Source: Sphingomonadales bacterium (GTDB lineage Bacteria > Pseudomonadota > Alphaproteobacteria > Sphingomonadales > Sphingomonadaceae). Taken from it: a stretch of 21,176 nucleotides of DNA. Positions 7,133 through 14,199 of this stretch are shown here, piece after piece. The notes under the pieces were generated by a model that was not told the origin of the DNA, made no database searches, and saw only the letters and a program-made list of their open reading frames with translations. Location of the stretch: NCBI GenBank assembly GCA_018971065.1, contig JAGWVC010000068.1, positions 1 to 21,176 of the forward strand, given 5' to 3'. A program made the position numbers and the translations under genes. How positions within the stretch are numbered: position 1 is the first letter of the stretch; each line of letters starts with the position of its first letter.

Positions 7133-9295
7133 ATGATCGAAGCGGTAAATGGCGAGGGAACGAGGCCGGCGGCGACCGGGGGCGAGGTCGATCCGGCCAC
7201 CCTGTTCAACCGCGAACTGTCGTGGCTGGCGTTCAACCAGCGGGTTCTGGCGGAAGCGCGCAACACCGATTATCCGCTGCTGGAGCGGCTGCGGTTCCTG
7301 TCGATCTCGGGCAGCAACCTCGACGAATTCCTGATGGTGCGCGCCGCCGGCATTGCCGGACAGGTGCGGCGCCAGATCGAGGACGTATCGACCGACGGCA
7401 TGACCCCGGTGCAGCAACTGGCGGCGATCCGCGACGGCGTGATCGGGCTGGAGCTGGACCAGCAGGCGGCCTGGCGCGAGCTGCAGGACCTGCTGCTGCC
7501 CGAGGGCATCACCGTGGTGGGGGAAGGCCGCCTGCCGCCCGAGCAGGCGCGCTGGCTGAAGGACTATTTCGAGCGGAACATCCTGCCGATCATCACCCCG
7601 CAGGCGATCGACCCGGCCCATCCGTTCCCGTTCATCGCCAACCAGGGCATGGGGCTGATGCTGGCGCTGACCCGGCTGGCCGACGGTGCGCCAGTGCTGG
7701 AGATGATGCTGATCCCGCAGGCGCTGCCGCGCTTCATCCGGATTCCCGGGGAAAAGTCGGCGTGGATCGCGGTGGAGGACGTGCTGCGCCGCCATGCCGA
7801 GCTGCTGTTTCCCGGCTTCAAGGTGGCGGGGCACGGCGTGTTCCGCGTGTTGCGCGACAGCGACATCGAGGTGGAGGAGGATGCCGAGGATCTGGTGCGC
7901 TATTACCGCACCGCGATCCAGCGGCGGCGGCGCGGGTCGCCGATCATGCTGCAGTTGCAGGCCGGGTTCGATCCCGCGGCGGAAACGCTGCTGCGCGAGC
8001 AGTTGCGGCTGGACCATGCGATTGTCATCCAGACCGACGGGCTGATCGGCATGTCGGGGTTGTCCGCCATCGTCGACGAGGCGCGGCCCGACTTGAAGTT
8101 CGAGCCGTACAACCCGCGCTATCCCGAGCGCGTGCTGGAGCATGACGGCGACTGCTTCGCGGCGATCCGCGAGAAGGACCTGGTGATCCACCACCCCTAC
8201 GAGAGCTTCGAGGTGGTGATCGATTTCCTGAAGCAGGCCGCACAGGACCCCGACGTGGTGGCGATCAAGCAGACGCTGTACCGTGCCGGCAAGCAATCGG
8301 CGGTGATCGCGGCGCTGATCACGGCGGCCGAATCGGGCAAGTCGGTGACGGCGGTGGTGGAGCTGAAGGCGCGGTTCGACGAGGAACAGAACCTGCTGTG
8401 GGCCAGCCAGCTCGAACGCGCCGGGGTGCAGGTGATCTATGGCTTCCTGGATTGGAAGACGCACGCCAAGGTATCGATGGTGGTGCGGCGCGAGGGCGAT
8501 GGCTTGCGCACCTACTGCCACTTCGGCACCGGCAATTATCACCCGGTGACCGCGCGAATTTATACCGACCTGTCGTTCTTCACCGCCGACCCCGCGCTGG
8601 CGGTGGACGTGGGGCAGTTGTTCAATTTCATCACCGGCTATGTCGAGCCGCGCCGCACCACCCAGTTGGCGATCGCGCCGATCGGGCTGCGCGACCGGCT
8701 GTACCAGATGATCGACCGCGAGATTGCCAACGTCGCCAGGGGCAAGCCGGGGATGATCTGGGCCAAGCTGAATTCGCTGACCGACTCGCGGTTGATCGCG
8801 CGGCTTTACGAGGCCAGCCGGGCCGGGGTGGAGATCAGCCTGGTGGTGCGCGGCATCTGCTGCCTGCGGCCGGGGGTGGAGGGCCTTTCCGAGAATATCC
8901 GGGTCAAGTCGATCATCGGCCGGTTCCTTGAGCATGGCCGCATCTGGGCGTTCGGCAACGGCGGACCGCTGCCCAGCCCGCAGGCGCGCGTGTTCATCAC
9001 CTCGGCCGACGCGATGACGCGCAACCTGGACCGGCGCGTCGAAGTGCTGGTGCCGGTGCGCAACAAGACCGTGCATGACCAGGTGCTGGGGCAGGTGATG
9101 CTGGCCAACCTGCTGGACACCGACCAGTCGTGGCGGCTGGACAGCGAGGGGCGGTATCACCGCCTTGCCAAGGGTGAGCAGCCGTTCAACTGCCATCGCT
9201 ATTTCATGACCAATCCGTCGCTTTCGGGCCGTGGCGCGGCACTGGCGTCGGGCCGCAAGGTGCCGAAGCTGGCGCTGCGGCGCGGCGGGGCCTGA
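7133..9295 (+). CDS. ppk: Polyphosphate kinase (PPK1)
   Basis: This 720-residue enzyme is predicted to reversibly polymerise the gamma phosphate of ATP into inorganic polyphosphate. The N and head domains are recognisable from NRELSWLAFNQRVL and SGSNLDEFLMVR near the start. The two catalytic-site histidines are H444 in WKTHAKV and H463 in HFGTGNYH, 19 residues apart, matching the spacing of E. coli H435 and H454. The C-terminal core continues through ARIYTDLSFFT, and near the end SADAMTRNLDRRVEV is intact. The start at 7133 is supported by GGAG (7123-7126) six bases upstream and by family length. It is followed eight bases later by ppx, so the synthetic and degradative polyphosphate enzymes are probably co-transcribed. 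Confidence 0.98.
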   Translation: MIEAVNGEGTRPAATGGEVDPATLFNRELSWLAFNQRVLAEARNTDYPLLERLRFLSISGSNLDEFLMVRAAGIAGQVRRQIEDVSTDGMTPVQQLAAIRDGVIGLELDQQAAWRELQDLLLPEGITVVGEGRLPPEQARWLKDYFERNILPIITPQAIDPAHPFPFIANQGMGLMLALTRLADGAPVLEMMLIPQALPRFIRIPGEKSAWIAVEDVLRRHAELLFPGFKVAGHGVFRVLRDSDIEVEEDAEDLVRYYRTAIQRRRRGSPIMLQLQAGFDPAAETLLREQLRLDHAIVIQTDGLIGMSGLSAIVDEARPDLKFEPYNPRYPERVLEHDGDCFAAIREKDLVIHHPYESFEVVIDFLKQAAQDPDVVAIKQTLYRAGKQSAVIAALITAAESGKSVTAVVELKARFDEEQNLLWASQLERAGVQVIYGFLDWKTHAKVSMVVRREGDGLRTYCHFGTGNYHPVTARIYTDLSFFTADPALAVDVGQLFNFITGYVEPRRTTQLAIAPIGLRDRLYQMIDREIANVARGKPGMIWAKLNSLTDSRLIARLYEASRAGVEISLVVRGICCLRPGVEGLSENIRVKSIIGRFLEHGRIWAFGNGGPLPSPQARVFITSADAMTRNLDRRVEVLVPVRNKTVHDQVLGQVMLANLLDTDQSWRLDSEGRYHRLAKGEQPFNCHRYFMTNPSLSGRGAALASGRKVPKLALRRGGA

Positions 9296-9303
9296 GGCGC
9301 GCG

Positions 9304-10896
9304 ATGCACGCATTGTCTGCCCCGGCCAGCATTGCGCGGACGCGCCGCGCGATCATCGACGTGGGGTCGAACACGGTTCGCCTGGTGATTTACGACGGGC
9401 CGGCGCGGGCGCCGATCGTGCTGTACAACGAGAAGATCACCGCGCGGCTGGGCAAGGGCGTGGCCGACACCGGGCGGCTTTCGAAGAAGGCCTGCGAGGC
9501 GGCGCTGGCGGCGCTGTCGCGCTATGCGCTGCTGCTGGAACTGCACGGCATCGACGATATCGAATGCGTGGCGACGGCGGCGGTGCGCGATGCCGCCAAT
9601 GGCGCGGCGTTTCTGGAGCAGGTGTCGCGACTGGGCCTGCACCCGCGCCTGCTGACCGGTGAGGAAGAGGCGCTGGCCAGCGCGCACGGCGTGCAGGCGG
9701 CGTTTCCCGGCGCGGTCGGGGTGGTGGGCGATCTGGGCGGGGGCAGCCTTGAACTGATCGACATCGGTCCCGATGGCTGCCGCCACGGGGTGTCGCTGCC
9801 GCTGGGCACGCTGCGGTTGCCGGCGCTGAAGGCGGGCGGGCGCGACGGGTTCGCCCGCGCGGTGCGCAAGGCGCTGCGGCAAAGCGGCTGGCAGGGCGAG
9901 GCCGGGCAGACGTTCTATCTGGTCGGCGGATCGTGGCGGGCGCTGGCCCGCTATGCGATGGTGCGCGACAACTGGCCGGTGGACGATCCGCATGGCCATG
10001 AGCTGGACCCGCAGGCGGCGCTGCGGCTGGCGCGGTGGCTGGCGGCGGCGGCGCGCGGCAAGGCGGCGGGCAAGGCCGCCGGCAAGCTGCCGGCCCGGAA
10101 TGCGGCGGCGGCTTCGCTGGGTGAACTGGCGCGGCTGGGGCTGGGGCTTTCGGCATCGCGCCTTGCCAGCCTGCCTGACGCGGCGGCGCTGCTGGCGGTG
10201 CTTGTGCGCGAGTTGAAGCCGGCGCGACTGGTGATTTCCGGGTGGGGCCTGCGCGAGGGGCTGCTGGCACAGCGACTGCCGACCGAGGTGGCCGGGGACG
10301 ATCCACTGCTGGCCGGGGTCAGCGAGTTCGTGCGGCTGAGCGGCGAGGAACTGCCCGAGGCGGCGGCCACGGTGGTGCGGTGGTGCCGCTGCATCGATCT
10401 GGGCACCGGCAAGCCGGGCCGGCCTGCGCTGCGGCTGGCGGCGACGATGCTGGCGCTGGCATCGATGCAGAACGAGCCGAACCTGCGTGCCGAGCTGGCC
10501 AGCGAATGGGCGCTGCGTAAGCGCTGGATCGGCATTGATGCCGAAGGGCGGGCGATGCTGGCGGTGGCGGTGCGCGCGAATTCGGCGCGGACGGCGATCC
10601 CCGAGGAACTGTTGCGCATGGCGCCCGCCGGGGCGCTGCGCGAGGCGCTGGCCTGGGGGCTGGCGGTGCGCTTGTGCCGACGGATGTCGGTGGGCGCGCC
10701 GGCGGCCCTGGCGGGAACCGCGCTGGCGATCGACGGCGGCCGGCTGGTGCTGGCGGCGCGAGGCGCGATGGCGGCCCTGCACACCGACATGGTGGCCAAG
10801 GACCATCGGCTGCTGGCCGAATGCCTGGGGCTGGAGCCGGCGTTCGTGGCGCTGGACGCGGGTGAAGCGCTGCCGGGCGTGGATTTTCCGCTGTAA
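9304..10896 (+). CDS. ppx: Exopolyphosphatase of the Ppx/GppA family
   Basis: This 530-residue member of the ASKHA-fold Ppx/GppA family is predicted to release phosphate from the ends of polyphosphate. Motifs in order are the first phosphate loop IIDVGSNTVRLV (17-28), VATAAVRDAANG (89-100), the acidic segment TGEEEALAS (118-126, equivalent to SGNEEA of E. coli PPX) and the second phosphate loop GDLGGGSLELID (142-153). A C-terminal HD-like helical region extends to the end, giving a length close to the 513 residues of E. coli PPX. GppA activity on pppGpp cannot be separated from PPX by motif alone, but the position eight bases after ppk supports Ppx. The ATG at 9304 has only a weak ribosome-binding site overlapping the ppk stop, suggesting translational coupling. 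Confidence 0.93.
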   Translation: MHALSAPASIARTRRAIIDVGSNTVRLVIYDGPARAPIVLYNEKITARLGKGVADTGRLSKKACEAALAALSRYALLLELHGIDDIECVATAAVRDAANGAAFLEQVSRLGLHPRLLTGEEEALASAHGVQAAFPGAVGVVGDLGGGSLELIDIGPDGCRHGVSLPLGTLRLPALKAGGRDGFARAVRKALRQSGWQGEAGQTFYLVGGSWRALARYAMVRDNWPVDDPHGHELDPQAALRLARWLAAAARGKAAGKAAGKLPARNAAAASLGELARLGLGLSASRLASLPDAAALLAVLVRELKPARLVISGWGLREGLLAQRLPTEVAGDDPLLAGVSEFVRLSGEELPEAAATVVRWCRCIDLGTGKPGRPALRLAATMLALASMQNEPNLRAELASEWALRKRWIGIDAEGRAMLAVAVRANSARTAIPEELLRMAPAGALREALAWGLAVRLCRRMSVGAPAALAGTALAIDGGRLVLAARGAMAALHTDMVAKDHRLLAECLGLEPAFVALDAGEALPGVDFPL

Positions 10897-10901
10897 CCGA
10901 A

Positions 10902-10919
10902 CTGTCGCAGTGTCGTCAT
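10902..10919 (+). promoter_or_regulatory. Pho-box-like direct repeat upstream of plcP
   Basis: CTGTCGC-AGTG-TCGTCAT forms two half-sites with 11-base spacing, each matching the PhoB half-site CTGTCAT at five of seven positions. It starts six bases after the ppx stop and ends 33 bases before the plcP ATG, in the only gap between the polyphosphate pair and the lipid-remodelling pair. A TAACCG at 10941-10946 could be a poor -10 element. The role is inferred from pattern, position and gene content. Confidence 0.45.
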
Positions 10920-10952
10920 GTGGGCGCAACCGGGCGGGGCTAACCGGACCGC

Positions 10953-11816
10953 ATGCCGACCGCCACCAAGCTCTCGCCGCCCCGCAGCCCGATCCCTGCC
11001 TGGCTCAACCTTCCCGAACCGCGCGGCTTTCGCCCGAAGCAGAAGCACCGCACGGTGTGGATTTCGGATATCCACCTGGGCACGCGCGGCTGCAACGCCG
11101 AACTGCTGGTCGATTTCCTGCGATCGATCGAGTGCGAGACGCTGTTTCTGGTGGGCGACGTGGTGGACGGCTGGCGGCTGCGCAAGGGCTGGTACTGGCC
11201 CGATGCCCACAACGAGGTGGTGCGCCGGGTGCTGAAGATGGCGCATCGCGGCACCCGCGTGGTGTTCGTGGCGGGCAATCATGACGAGATGCTGCGCGAT
11301 TATGCCGGGATGACCTTCGGCGGCGTCGAACTGGTGCTGGAGGCCGAGCATCGCACCGCCGACAACCGCCGCCTGCTGGTGACGCATGGCGACAGCTTCG
11401 ACGGCGTGGTGCTCTATGCGCGCTGGCTGGCGCTGCTGGGCGACAAGGCCTACGGGCTGCTGCTGCGCGCCAACATCGCCTTCAACGCGGTGCGCCGGCG
11501 GTTCAAGCTGCCGTACTGGTCGCTGTCCGCGTACCTGAAGAACCGCGTCAAGAACGCGGTGCAGTACGTCTGGTCCTATGAGGAAGCAGTGGCGCGCGAG
11601 GCGGTGGAACGCGGTTTCGACGGCGTCGTCTGCGGGCACATCCATTCGGCGGCGATCCGCGAATTCGGCGGTATCGCCTATCACAACTGCGGCGACTGGG
11701 TAGAAAGCTGCACGGCGCTGGCCGAGGATGCCCAGGGGCAGATCACGGTGATCGACTGGGCGCTGGAAGCCCGCAAGCAGGCAACGCAAAGCGCGCAACT
11801 GGAGACCCAGGCATGA
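10953..11816 (+). CDS. plcP: PlcP-like metallophosphoesterase (phospholipase C, phospholipid remodelling)
   Basis: This 287-residue calcineurin-like phosphoesterase carries all the metal-site motifs: DIHLG (D39, H41), GDVVDGW (D69), GNHDE (N109, H110), THGDSFD (H145) and GHIH (H229, H231). Annotation pipelines often name such proteins UDP-2,3-diacylglucosamine hydrolase (LpxH-like). The GDVVDGWRLRKGWYWP block and the directly following glycosyltransferase fit alphaproteobacterial PlcP instead. PlcP cleaves head groups from phosphatidylcholine and phosphatidylethanolamine under phosphate starvation to give diacylglycerol. The start at 10953 lacks a strong ribosome-binding site. The stop overlaps the next gene's start (ATGA). 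The LpxH alternative is not excluded from sequence alone. Confidence 0.72.
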   Translation: MPTATKLSPPRSPIPAWLNLPEPRGFRPKQKHRTVWISDIHLGTRGCNAELLVDFLRSIECETLFLVGDVVDGWRLRKGWYWPDAHNEVVRRVLKMAHRGTRVVFVAGNHDEMLRDYAGMTFGGVELVLEAEHRTADNRRLLVTHGDSFDGVVLYARWLALLGDKAYGLLLRANIAFNAVRRRFKLPYWSLSAYLKNRVKNAVQYVWSYEEAVAREAVERGFDGVVCGHIHSAAIREFGGIAYHNCGDWVESCTALAEDAQGQITVIDWALEARKQATQSAQLETQA

Positions 11817-12904
11817 CCGGGCCGCTGCCTGCCACCCCGCTGAAAATCGCGATCGCCACCGATGCGTGGTTCCCGCAGGTGAACGGCGTGGTGCGCACGC
11901 TGGCGGCAACGGTGGCCGAGCTGGATCGGCGTGGCCACGAGGTGGAGCTGATCACGCCCGAGCGGTTCATGACCGTGCCGATGCCCGGCTATGCTTCGAT
12001 CCGGCTGGCGATGGCGCCGCGCTTTTCGGTGCGGCGGATGCTGGACCGGTTTGCGCCCGATATCGTCCACATCGCCACCGAAGGGCCGATCGGCTGGAGC
12101 GCGCGCGGCTGGTCGAAGGCGCGCGAGGTGCCGTTCACGACGGCGTTCCATACGCGGTTTCCGGAATATGCGGCGGTGCGCACCGGCATTTCGGCCGAGC
12201 GCTTCTGGCCGATCATGCGGCGGTTCCACGGTGCGTCGCGCGGGGTAATGGTGGCAACCGCCAGCCTGGCCGAGGAACTGCGCCAGCGCGGGATCACGCG
12301 GACGCGGACCTGGAGCCGGGGCATCGACGGCTGGCTGTTCCGCCCCGAGGGCGACATGCACGAGGCCATTGCCGCGCTGCCGCGCCCGATCTGGCTGAAC
12401 GTGGGCCGGGTGGCGCCCGAGAAGAACCTGGAGGCGTTCCTGGACGCGGAGGTGCCCGGCAGCAAGGTGGTGGTGGGCGATGGCCCGGCGCTGGCCGACC
12501 TGCGCGCGCGTTATCCCGATGTGCATTTCCTGGGCTCGCTGGCCGGCGAGAACCTGGCCGCCGCTTACCGCGCCGCCGACTGCTTCGTGTTTCCCAGCCG
12601 CACCGACACGTTCGGGCTGGTGGTGATCGAGGCGCTGGCTTGCGGGCTGCCGGTGGCGTCGCTGCCGGTACCCGGGCCGCTGGACATCCTGGGGCGCGAA
12701 GGGCGCGGCGCGGACGGGGCGATGCCGGCGACGGTGGCGGCGCTGGACGACGATCTGGGCATCGCGATGCAGCGGGCGCTGGGCATGGACCGCAAGGCCG
12801 CCGCCGTGTTCGGCGCGCGGTTCAGTTGGGAACGGGCCACCGACCAGTTCCTGGCGGCGCTGGAACAGGCGGTGGGCGAGCAGCCCGTCGCGGAAATGGC
12901 CTGA
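11813..12904 (+). CDS. agt: GT4 glycosyltransferase, probable diacylglycerol glycosyltransferase (Agt-like)
   Basis: This is a 363-residue GT-B-fold, family GT4 glycosyltransferase of the MgtA/Agt type. The acceptor-domain start ATDAWFPQVNGVVRTL (15-30) is typical of lipid-modifying GT4 enzymes. The donor site has NVGRVAPEKNLE (196-207, K204) and the EX7E-like segment RTDTFGLVVIE (263-273), where the first acidic residue is Asp and the second E273. It has no transmembrane helix and is predicted to be a peripheral membrane enzyme. Coupled to plcP by a four-base ATGA overlap, with GGAG before the start, it probably glycosylates the diacylglycerol that PlcP releases, giving glucuronosyl- or hexosyl-diacylglycerol. 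The sugar cannot be read from sequence. A mannosyltransferase for another lipid is the main alternative. Confidence 0.72.
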   Translation: MTGPLPATPLKIAIATDAWFPQVNGVVRTLAATVAELDRRGHEVELITPERFMTVPMPGYASIRLAMAPRFSVRRMLDRFAPDIVHIATEGPIGWSARGWSKAREVPFTTAFHTRFPEYAAVRTGISAERFWPIMRRFHGASRGVMVATASLAEELRQRGITRTRTWSRGIDGWLFRPEGDMHEAIAALPRPIWLNVGRVAPEKNLEAFLDAEVPGSKVVVGDGPALADLRARYPDVHFLGSLAGENLAAAYRAADCFVFPSRTDTFGLVVIEALACGLPVASLPVPGPLDILGREGRGADGAMPATVAALDDDLGIAMQRALGMDRKAAAVFGARFSWERATDQFLAALEQAVGEQPVAEMA

Positions 12905-12908
12905 AGGT

Positions 12909-13328
12909 TCAGTCGCGGGCGCCGAAGCCGGTGAAGGCATCGGGATAGCGGAAGGTGAACCGGCGGCGCCGGATGCGCCAGCCGTCGGCGGTTTTCACGA
13001 CGATGTCGTGATAGTCGCCGGATACGGCGGTGCCGTCGCGGCGATCGATCACCAGCCATTTCGAGTGGACGCGGGTTTCGCCATCCGAATCGTCGATCCA
13101 CGATCCGAACAGGTTGTGCGAGGGCGGGTGTGGCGGCTTGCCGAGGCGGAACCAGTCGATGATCGCCTGGCGGCCGGTGATCTCGCCGTAGCCGCTGGCA
13201 CCGGCGGAGGCGTCGTAGACCGCGTCCTCGGTGAAGGCACGGGCGATCAGCGCGGGATCGACCGCATCGACCGCGTGGGCGGAGAGCGCCATCAACTGCT
13301 GGATTTCGGCGATGTCCTGCGCGTTCAT
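12909..13328 (-). CDS. SnoaL-like (NTF2-fold) protein, copy 1
   Basis: This 139-residue cone-shaped alpha+beta-barrel protein belongs to the SnoaL-like group, with IAEIQQLMALSAHAVDAVD at the N terminus and FTEDAVYDAS at 32-41. The family includes steroid isomerase-like, dehydratase-like and polyketide cyclase-like enzymes as well as non-enzymatic ligand binders. It shares the LGKPPHP motif (62-68) and general layout with the second SnoaL-like gene at 19774. Five bases separate its ATG (13328) from the stop of the upstream crotonase gene, so the two are an operon. Its 3' end is four bases from the convergent agt stop, leaving no room for a terminator. Confidence 0.85.
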   Translation of the reverse strand: MNAQDIAEIQQLMALSAHAVDAVDPALIARAFTEDAVYDASAGASGYGEITGRQAIIDWFRLGKPPHPPSHNLFGSWIDDSDGETRVHSKWLVIDRRDGTAVSGDYHDIVVKTADGWRIRRRRFTFRYPDAFTGFGARD

Positions 13329-13333
13329 GGCGC

Positions 13334-14068
13334 TCACTTCTTGCTGAAGCGGGCGACGCGCGCTTCCCAGTCGGGCGCGAAGCCGGGGTTGTAGTAATGC
13401 TCGTGCGCCAGGCCCTGTTCCAGCGTCATCCCGTCGGTTTCGCGCAGCAGGCGCTTGTTGGCGACGTTGGTGTGCCACGAATTGCCGAGGATCTGCGCGG
13501 CGACGGTGGCGGTGAGCGCGTCGAGATCATCGGCGATGAGATCGACGAGGCCGATGCGGTGCGCTTCGGCGGCGTCGACGGGCTGCGCGGTGAACATCAG
13601 GCGTCGGGCGTTGGCGGGGCCGACGCGGCGGGGCAGGCGCTGGGTCATCCCCCATTCGCCGACGAAGCCCCATTTGCCGTGGGTATCGGCAAAGCGGGCG
13701 CTGGGATCGGCAAGGATCAGGTCGGCGGCGAGGGCGATCTCCAGCCCGCCGGTCATGCAGGTACCGTGGACCGCGGCGATGACCGGCTGGGGCAGGGCGG
13801 CAAGGCGCTCGACGATTTTCGGCTTGTACGTCTTGGCGACCCCGCCCGCACCGAACGCGTTGAGGTCTGCCCCGGCGCAGAAGGCGCGGCCGGCACCCTT
13901 CAGGACGACGCAGCCGATGCTGTCGGTTTGCGATTCGAGCGCGGCGAGCTGGGCGTCGAGCTCGGCAAAGGTCTGCGTGTCGAGCGCGTTGAGCTTTTCG
14001 GGGCGGTTGAGCGTGAGCGTACACAGGCCGTCGGCATCGTGGCGCAGCAGGCGCGGGGTTTCGGTCAT
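13334..14068 (-). CDS. Enoyl-CoA hydratase/isomerase family protein, copy 1 (atypical active site)
   Basis: This is a 244-residue crotonase-fold protein. Oxyanion-hole segments are present: GRAFCAGADL (60-69) and TCMTGGLE (103-110). Glutamate E110 corresponds to E144 of rat mitochondrial hydratase. The second catalytic glutamate (rat E164, in the motif QPE) is replaced: the aligned residues read FADTHG, with H130 at that place. It may therefore be an isomerase, hydrolase or retro-Claisen-type crotonase instead of a plain hydratase. The ATG at 14068 has GAGAGGA eight bases upstream. It begins the minus-strand unit with SnoaL copy 1 and is divergent from the MFS gene. Acyl-CoA substrate is assumed from family membership. 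Confidence 0.88.
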   Translation of the reverse strand: MTETPRLLRHDADGLCTLTLNRPEKLNALDTQTFAELDAQLAALESQTDSIGCVVLKGAGRAFCAGADLNAFGAGGVAKTYKPKIVERLAALPQPVIAAVHGTCMTGGLEIALAADLILADPSARFADTHGKWGFVGEWGMTQRLPRRVGPANARRLMFTAQPVDAAEAHRIGLVDLIADDLDALTATVAAQILGNSWHTNVANKRLLRETDGMTLEQGLAHEHYYNPGFAPDWEARVARFSKK

Positions 14069-14117
14069 CGGGGTCCTCTCGGGTTTCAGGCTGGGTACGC
14101 GAGGAGCGGGGGCGGCT

Positions 14118-14133
14118 CAAGCGATCGCGCTTG
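14118..14133. promoter_or_regulatory. CAAGCG-ATCG-CGCTTG palindrome at the crotonase/MFS divergent junction
   Basis: A perfect 6-4-6 inverted repeat lies between two divergent genes. Its right arm overlaps the first bases of the TTGCCA hexamer of the adjacent promoter-like element. In this position it could be an operator controlling one or both directions. It is GC-rich, so chance is a real alternative. Confidence 0.35.
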
Positions 14134-14159
14134 CCAAGGGCGGAACTTGCAGGAACACT
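14131..14159 (+). promoter_or_regulatory. Promoter-like element upstream of the MFS gene (shared type)
   Basis: TTGCCA (14131-14136), a 17-base spacer and AACACT (14154-14159) have sigma-70 geometry and lie 40 bases before the MFS ATG. The block GCGCTTGCCAAGG (14128-14140) and the later GGAACA-TGCG positions recur at 19689-19724 with identical spacing. Core CTTG-C-CAAG is itself palindromic, so the repeat may be a regulator site rather than, or as well as, a promoter. Confidence 0.5.
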
Positions 14160-14199
14160 GCGCGGCTTAACGGCGGCAGGCCGAAACGGGGGAAAGCGG

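Noticed and set aside
6872..9313. 813-codon open frame on the minus strand, antisense to ppk
   Set aside because: It mirrors the codon bias of ppk, its translation is rich in His, Arg, Gln and Pro with no recognisable domain, and there is no ribosome-binding site. The plus-strand protein has all PPK motifs.
10953..11816. Assignment of the phosphoesterase as LpxH of lipid A synthesis
   Set aside because: The motif block after GDVVDGW and coupling to a GT4 enzyme fit PlcP better. LpxH remains an open alternative and is noted in the entry.
9199..11909. Long minus-strand frames opposite ppx, plcP and agt
   Set aside because: Low-complexity Arg/Pro/Ala/His translations typical of GC-rich antisense shadows, with no motifs.
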